Positions 60,058-64,000 of a DNA stretch of 64,000 nucleotides are shown piece after piece. Origin of the DNA: DASRAU01 sp035638075 (GTDB lineage Bacteria > Acidobacteriota > Polarisedimenticolia > Gp22-AA2); the NCBI GenBank assembly GCA_035638075.1, contig DASRAU010000034.1:186001-250000 (forward strand). The letters are read 5' to 3'. Made by a program: the position numbers and the translations under genes. The notes under the pieces are model-generated. The model worked only from the letters and a program-made list of their open reading frames with translations. It was not told the DNA's origin and ran no database searches. Positions within the stretch are counted from its first letter, which is position 1. Each line of letters begins with the position of its first letter.

Positions 60058-62742
60058 TCAGTCGGCGCGCAGCGCGTCGAGCGGATCGAGCCGCACCGCC
60101 CGCCGCGCCGGGACATAACAGGCGAGCAGCCCGGCCAGCACCAACACCACCGCCACGGCGCCGTAGGTCGCGAGGTCGAAGGGCCGCACGCCGAAGAGCA
60201 GGTGCGCGTAGAGCGGAGCGAGCAGCGCCGAGAGCCCGAGCCCCGCGGCGCAGCCGAGGAGCACCGGTCTCATCCCTTGGCCGAGCACCAGTCCCATGAC
60301 ATCGAGCCGTCGCGCCCCGAGCGCGACGCGCACGCCGATCTCGGCGGTGCGGCGCGTCACGCTGCCGGACGAGACGCCGTAGACGCCCACGACCGCGAGC
60401 AGCAGCGCGATGCCGGCGAGGGCCGCCGACAGCAGGCTGAGGAAGCGCGTCGCCCGGCGCGCCTGGTCGACGTAATGCGCCAGCGGCACCACCCGCGCCA
60501 CCGGAAGATCGGGATCGAGCGCGGCGATCGCGGCCCGCGCCGGGGAGGCGAGCGCCCCCGGGTCGTCACCATCTCGCCCTGCACTGCCGCCCTGTCCGTC
60601 TCCGCGGCCGCGGGAGCGCAGGACGAAGGAGATCTGGTTGCGCGGCGCGAGCGAGTAGGGGATGTACACCTGCTCGCGCACCTCGTCCGTCAGGGAGTGG
60701 AACTGCACGTGGTGCACGACGCCGATCACCTCGGCCGGCTGCGTCTTGAAATCGCTCTCGATCATCGTTTCGAGCGCCAGGCGCTTCCCGATCGCGCTCT
60801 GCCCGGGCCAGTTCCGGCGCGCCAGCGTGTCGTCCACCACGGCGACGAGCCGCCCCTGTGCGACGTCGTCTTCGGTGAAGTCGCGTCCCTCGAGCAGGTG
60901 CGCCCCGACGGCGCGGAAGAACCCCGGGAGGACGCTGCGGTGGTCGGCCATGAGTCCGTCGCGCTCTCCTTCCTGGGCGCCCTCCCGCCAGTAGGGCGAG
61001 TACCAGTTCGGCAGGCTGGTGTCGAGCGGCAGGTTGGATCCCATCCCGGCCACCTCGACCCCGGGGATCGCCCCGAGCGCCTCCTGCGCGCGGAGCGCGA
61101 AGCGGACGCGGTCGGCGTCGGCCGGGTAGCGCGGGCCGGGCAGCGCCAGTTGCAGCGTCAGCGCGCGTCCCGCTTCGAAACCGGGGTCGACGCGGACGAG
61201 CGAGTGCATGGTGCGGGCCATGAGTCCGGCGCTCGCGAGGACGGCGCAGCCGAGCGCCACCTCGCAGCCGATGAGGATGTTCCGGGCGCGCTGCAGGCCG
61301 CCGCCGGTCTGGCCGCGGCCGCCGCGCTTCAGCACCTCGGCGATGCGGCCGCGTGCCGCCGCCACGGCGGGGGTGAGGCCGGAGAGGATGCCGGCGGCGA
61401 GCGTCGCCGCGATGGCGAAGGCGAGCGCGCCGAGGTCGAGCCGCGCCGGACCGGTGCGCGCGACCCCCTCGGGCTGCAGCGCCTGCAGCGCCGCGAGCAG
61501 CCACGAGCCGATCCCGAGGGCGAGCGCGCCGCCGGCCAGGGCGAGGACCACGCTCTCGGTCAGCAACAGGCGCGCGATGCGGCCCGGCGACGCGCCGAGC
61601 GCGCTGCGCATGGTGAGCTCGCGCTGCCTTTCTGCGCCGCGCGCCAGGAGCAGGCTCGCGACGTTGATGCAGGCGATGAGCAGGACCAGCGCCACGCCTC
61701 CCGACAACGCCAGCAGCGCCGGCCGTGCGGGACCGACGACTTCACCGTGCAGCGGCGCCACGTTGAAGCCGAGCTGCTGTGAGGCGTACTCCTTGTATTC
61801 GGCGCGCAGCGCGGCGCCGATGCGGTCCAGCTCGGCCTGCGCCTGGACCGGCGTCGTGCCGGAGGTCATGCGTCCGAGCACCCGGATGAACGACACGTCG
61901 AGCGGCCCGCCGGCCAGATCGAACGGCATGGGAATGTAGGCGTCGATGTCGGGCGGGACGCGGCTCGACTCCGGAAAGGCGATGCGGAACGAGGAGGGCA
62001 GGACGCCGCGCACCTCGACCGCGCGCCCGTCCATCTGGATGGTGCGGCCGACCATATCCGGGTCGGCGCCGAAACGGCGGCGCCAGATGGCGTCAGAAAG
62101 GATCACGAGGGCCGGCTTGCCAGGACCGTCTTCCCCGTCGGCGAAGTGCCTGCCGAGCGCCGGCTTGTCGATGAGGAGCGGCAGGAAGTTCGCGGTGACG
62201 AAGCCGGCGCGGATCTGCTCCGGCTCGCCGTGACCGGTCAGCGCCGCGCTCGTCACCCAGATGCCGCCAATCGTGTCGAACAGGCGGCTGCGTTCGCGCA
62301 GGGCGAGGAGCTGGTGTCCCGACGCGGGGGCCTTCGATTCGGGGCCGAAGTGCGCCCAGATGAGGGCCAGGCGATCGGCGGCCGGATAGGGCAGCGGTCG
62401 CAGCAGCACCGCGTTGACGACGCCGCAGATCGCCGTCGAGGCGCCGAGCCCGACGCCGAGAGTCAGGACGACGAGCGCGGTCCACCCCGGCGTGCGCGCC
62501 ATGCCGCGCAGCGCCTGCCGGAGGTCGGAGAGCCAGCCGGAAAGCGCCGTGCGCGGGCGCGTGTCACGGACGCCCTCCTTGATCGCCTCGACGCCGAAGG
62601 CCGCGCCGCCGCGGCCCAGCTCGAGGCGCGCGGCGCGCCGGGCGGCGCCGCTCGAGAGCCCGGCCCGCTCCTTCTCGTCGGCCATCAGGTCGAGGGTCGC
62701 TTCGATTTCGTCGTCGAGGTCGCGATCGTCGTCGGGTCGCAT
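60058..62742 (-). CDS. ADOP-type ABC transporter permease
   Basis: An 894-residue membrane protein with the ADOP layout (Acidobacterial duplicated orphan permease). An N-terminal cytoplasmic prefix domain (about 5-60, LDDEIEATLDLMADEKERAGLS) is followed by a first MacB-like unit: helix at about 88-110, periplasmic core with VILSDAIWRRRFGADPDMVGRTI, three helices ending in a MRSALGASPGRIARLLLTESVV FtsX-type loop. A second unit follows (VAVVDDTLARRNWPGQSAIGKRL, then VRVALGARRLDVMGLVL). No ATPase gene is near, as is typical. It follows a PadR gene by 25 bp on the same strand; the promoter and two operator copies are upstream of that gene. Confidence 0.93.
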   Translation of the reverse strand: MRPDDDRDLDDEIEATLDLMADEKERAGLSSGAARRAARLELGRGGAAFGVEAIKEGVRDTRPRTALSGWLSDLRQALRGMARTPGWTALVVLTLGVGLGASTAICGVVNAVLLRPLPYPAADRLALIWAHFGPESKAPASGHQLLALRERSRLFDTIGGIWVTSAALTGHGEPEQIRAGFVTANFLPLLIDKPALGRHFADGEDGPGKPALVILSDAIWRRRFGADPDMVGRTIQMDGRAVEVRGVLPSSFRIAFPESSRVPPDIDAYIPMPFDLAGGPLDVSFIRVLGRMTSGTTPVQAQAELDRIGAALRAEYKEYASQQLGFNVAPLHGEVVGPARPALLALSGGVALVLLIACINVASLLLARGAERQRELTMRSALGASPGRIARLLLTESVVLALAGGALALGIGSWLLAALQALQPEGVARTGPARLDLGALAFAIAATLAAGILSGLTPAVAAARGRIAEVLKRGGRGQTGGGLQRARNILIGCEVALGCAVLASAGLMARTMHSLVRVDPGFEAGRALTLQLALPGPRYPADADRVRFALRAQEALGAIPGVEVAGMGSNLPLDTSLPNWYSPYWREGAQEGERDGLMADHRSVLPGFFRAVGAHLLEGRDFTEDDVAQGRLVAVVDDTLARRNWPGQSAIGKRLALETMIESDFKTQPAEVIGVVHHVQFHSLTDEVREQVYIPYSLAPRNQISFVLRSRGRGDGQGGSAGRDGDDPGALASPARAAIAALDPDLPVARVVPLAHYVDQARRATRFLSLLSAALAGIALLLAVVGVYGVSSGSVTRRTAEIGVRVALGARRLDVMGLVLGQGMRPVLLGCAAGLGLSALLAPLYAHLLFGVRPFDLATYGAVAVVLVLAGLLACYVPARRAVRLDPLDALRAD

Positions 62743-62767
62743 GGATCGTTCTCCCGCGCCGGGCCGC

Positions 62768-63136
62768 CTAGGTGGCTTCGAGGGCGCGGGCGATCGCCAG
62801 CGACACGCGCCCCCACCGCTTCGACTCGTGCTCGAGCCGGCGCCGGCCGGCCTTCGTCAGGGTGTAGAACTTGGCGCGCCGCCGGTTCTCCGACTCGCTC
62901 CACTCGGACGCGAGCCAGCCCGCGGCCTCCATGCGGTGCAGCGCCGGGAACAGCGACCCGGGTCCGACCTCGAACGCGCCCCGGGTGATCTGTCCGACCC
63001 GTCGCGCGACGCCGAGTCCGTGGAGCGGCCCGGGGACGAGCGCCTTGAGGATGAGCATCTCGAGCGTGCCGCGCACCAGGTCCGAGCGGGCGTCGGCCGC
63101 CCCCGACCCCGCGCTCTTCGTCTCCGCCTTCGCCAC
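62768..63136 (-). CDS. PadR-family transcriptional repressor
   Basis: A 122-residue winged-helix regulator: DLVRGTLEMLILKALVPGPLHGLGVARRV, the recognition region GSLFPALHRMEAAGWLASEW and the wing ENRRRAKFYTLTKAGRRRLEHE match PadR. The GTG start is chosen because GGAGG lies 8 nt before it; the longer frame would cover the promoter and operators. In ADOP loci PadR usually represses its own operon in response to a ligand or stress. Two operator copies overlap its promoter (63163-63215). Confidence 0.93.
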   Translation of the reverse strand: MAKAETKSAGSGAADARSDLVRGTLEMLILKALVPGPLHGLGVARRVGQITRGAFEVGPGSLFPALHRMEAAGWLASEWSESENRRRAKFYTLTKAGRRRLEHESKRWGRVSLAIARALEAT

Positions 63137-63162
63137 CAGCGTCTCCTCCGCGGGAACGACTC

Positions 63163-63215
63163 TCCTATCGAGAATCGACAGGAGTATCCACCCGCTCCTA
63201 TCGATTGTCAACTGG
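63163..63215. promoter_or_regulatory. Two 20-bp operator copies for PadR
   Basis: TCCTATCGANNNTCRACWGG occurs at 63163-63182 and 63196-63215, 33 bp apart (about three helical turns). The first contains CCTATCGA-gaa-TCGACAGG, a palindrome with one mismatch. The second covers the -35 box and spacer of the minus-strand promoter, and the first covers the region from the -10 edge past the start point, which is classic repressor placement. Confidence 0.75.
63183..63211 (-). promoter_or_regulatory. Sigma-70 promoter of the PadR/ADOP operon
   Basis: On the minus strand TTGACA (63211-63206, perfect -35), a 17-bp spacer and GATACT (63188-63183). Transcription should start near 63176, giving a leader of about 40 nt with GGAGG before the GTG. 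It is the best-matching sigma-70 promoter in the window. Confidence 0.8.
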
Positions 63216-63254
63216 AGAGCGGAGCCGCGCTGGTGCCCGCGGACGGGCCGGTGG

Positions 63255-63959
63255 CTAGCGGACGCCGTCGAAGCGGCGGATGGCGGTGACGGTGTCGTCC
63301 GGGCCGGCGAAGAGGGCGAGCAGCTTGACGTGGCGGGTGGCGGCGTACTGCTGCACCGTCAGGTCGAGATAGCACCAGACGACCGCCTGCGTGGCGTTCT
63401 CCGGCGGGCGCAGCACCTTCATCGGACCGAACCAGTCGAACAGCAGCGCGGTCGGCAGGCGCATGCGGCCGTCGGCGGGGCCGAGCAGCTTCTCGGCGTC
63501 GGCGAGCTTCGAGCGTCCCTCGTGGAGCTGATCGGCGAGCGCCAGGTCGAAGTTGGTCGAGCCCGGCTCGAGCGACGAGGCGAAGAGGTACCCGTTGGTG
63601 ACGCCGTCCACCGTCTCGACGTGCAGCTCGTGACCCTTGTTGCCGGACGCGCTCGACGTGCCCCACGCCCAGCCGAGGATGGTCGATTCGACGTCGTCGG
63701 CCTGCAGCACCCGGTGGAACGCGGGCGGTCCGAAGAAGGTCTGGAGGTCGGCCTCGGTGGTCCTGCCGATCACGAGCGCGGAGATGTTCTCCGCGGGGAA
63801 CTTCGCCCCGAGCGACACGCTGCAGCCCGCGAGCGTCGCGACTCCGAGAACCGTGAGTCCGAGGACGCACGCGAGGCGTGTCTTCGAGTCTTGCAGCTGG
63901 ATGTCGATGGTCGTGACCCCCGGCGGATTCTTCAGGGCTTCTTCACGAGCCGCCCGCAC
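63255..63959 (-). CDS. Lipoprotein with BamE (SmpA/OmlA)-like domain
   Basis: A 234-residue lipoprotein. The lipobox is GVATLAGC after a hydrophobic core (LACVLGLTVLGVATLAG), with the lipidated Cys at residue 46 of the longest frame. Residues about 55-105 (ISALVIGRTTEADLQTFFGPP, TILGWAWGTSS) follow the SmpA/OmlA pattern G-x-T-x-x-x-V/L-x-x-x-x-G-x-P of BamE-like folds. The GTG at 63959 leaves about 28 residues before the hydrophobic core, so a later unusual start is possible. The gene is upstream of the PadR operon on the same strand but separated from it by the PadR promoter. Confidence 0.75.
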   Translation of the reverse strand: MRAAREEALKNPPGVTTIDIQLQDSKTRLACVLGLTVLGVATLAGCSVSLGAKFPAENISALVIGRTTEADLQTFFGPPAFHRVLQADDVESTILGWAWGTSSASGNKGHELHVETVDGVTNGYLFASSLEPGSTNFDLALADQLHEGRSKLADAEKLLGPADGRMRLPTALLFDWFGPMKVLRPPENATQAVVWCYLDLTVQQYAATRHVKLLALFAGPDDTVTAIRRFDGVR

Positions 63960-64000
63960 CCGCCCGAGTCGATGGTAGAGCGGTTGCTTTCCTGCGCCCA
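63960..64000. other. Right edge, no feature seen
   Basis: These 41 bp lie upstream of the lipoprotein gene. I see no gene, promoter match or repeat in them. Confidence 0.5.

Overview
This is 64 kb of very GC-rich, densely coded chromosome. I place it in the Acidobacteriota by inference. It carries an orphan ADOP-type ABC permease with its own PadR regulator, a double zinc-finger anti-sigma-like protein after an atypical sigma-like protein, an SBBP/beta-helix surface protein ending in an LVRG-type domain, and an Omp85 protein, so the envelope is Gram-negative. There is no tRNA, rRNA, CRISPR array, insertion sequence or phage gene that I can see. No gene-free stretch reaches 300 bp; the longest, 58034-58261, holds regulatory sites.

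Layout. 1-900: 3' end of a hybrid sensor kinase. 900-11440: potassium locus. A secreted protein and a stand-alone DUF4118 membrane protein lie to the left; a porin, a 27-residue membrane peptide, kdpF, kdpA, kdpC, kdpB, kdpD and kdpE lie to the right; a long inverted repeat carrying mirror-image promoters lies between. 11470-15960: a TPR/S41 protease-like protein, a GNAT acetyltransferase and a CaCA-type antiporter. 16017-22745: one 2242-residue polypeptide joining TamB to a five-POTRA Omp85 barrel. 22800-25900: an SDR and a subtilase. 25990-29610: a four-gene operon (Virulence_fact-family small protein, sigma-like, zinc-finger anti-sigma-like, YjbQ). 29610-34510: a SpoIIE phosphatase and a GT39/TPR protein, divergent from a periplasmic HMA-like protein and a TlpA-like lipoprotein. 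34560-37650: zinc-ribbon protein, cystathionine beta-synthase, NUDIX fusion. 37680-44080: hflK-hflC, O-methyltransferase, di-haem protein, small membrane protein, amino-acid permease, stand-alone Tudor-like protein. 44140-51705: POT peptide transporter and the 2052-residue surface protein with 708-bp tandem repeats. 51825-59973: PEP-mutase-like enzyme, DUF1801, NAD(P)-binding protein, HExxH protein, amidase, then a sigma-54 activator and what looks like its target operon (amidohydrolase plus outer-membrane protein). 60050-64000: ADOP permease, PadR repressor with two clear operator copies, and a BamE-like lipoprotein.

Two themes cut across the window. Co-directional neighbours are very often joined by four-base NTGA stop/start overlaps (ATGA, GTGA, TTGA and one CTGA), implying translational coupling. 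Many first genes have a TAGAATCC-like -10 box 6-11 nt before the start codon and no Shine-Dalgarno sequence, implying leaderless mRNAs.

The strongest candidates for something new are the single-chain TamB-Omp85 protein, the mirrored kdp promoters with a free DUF4118 protein, the sigma-54 module with matching dyads, and the PadR operator pair. All functional calls rest on reading motifs by eye; no database search was run.
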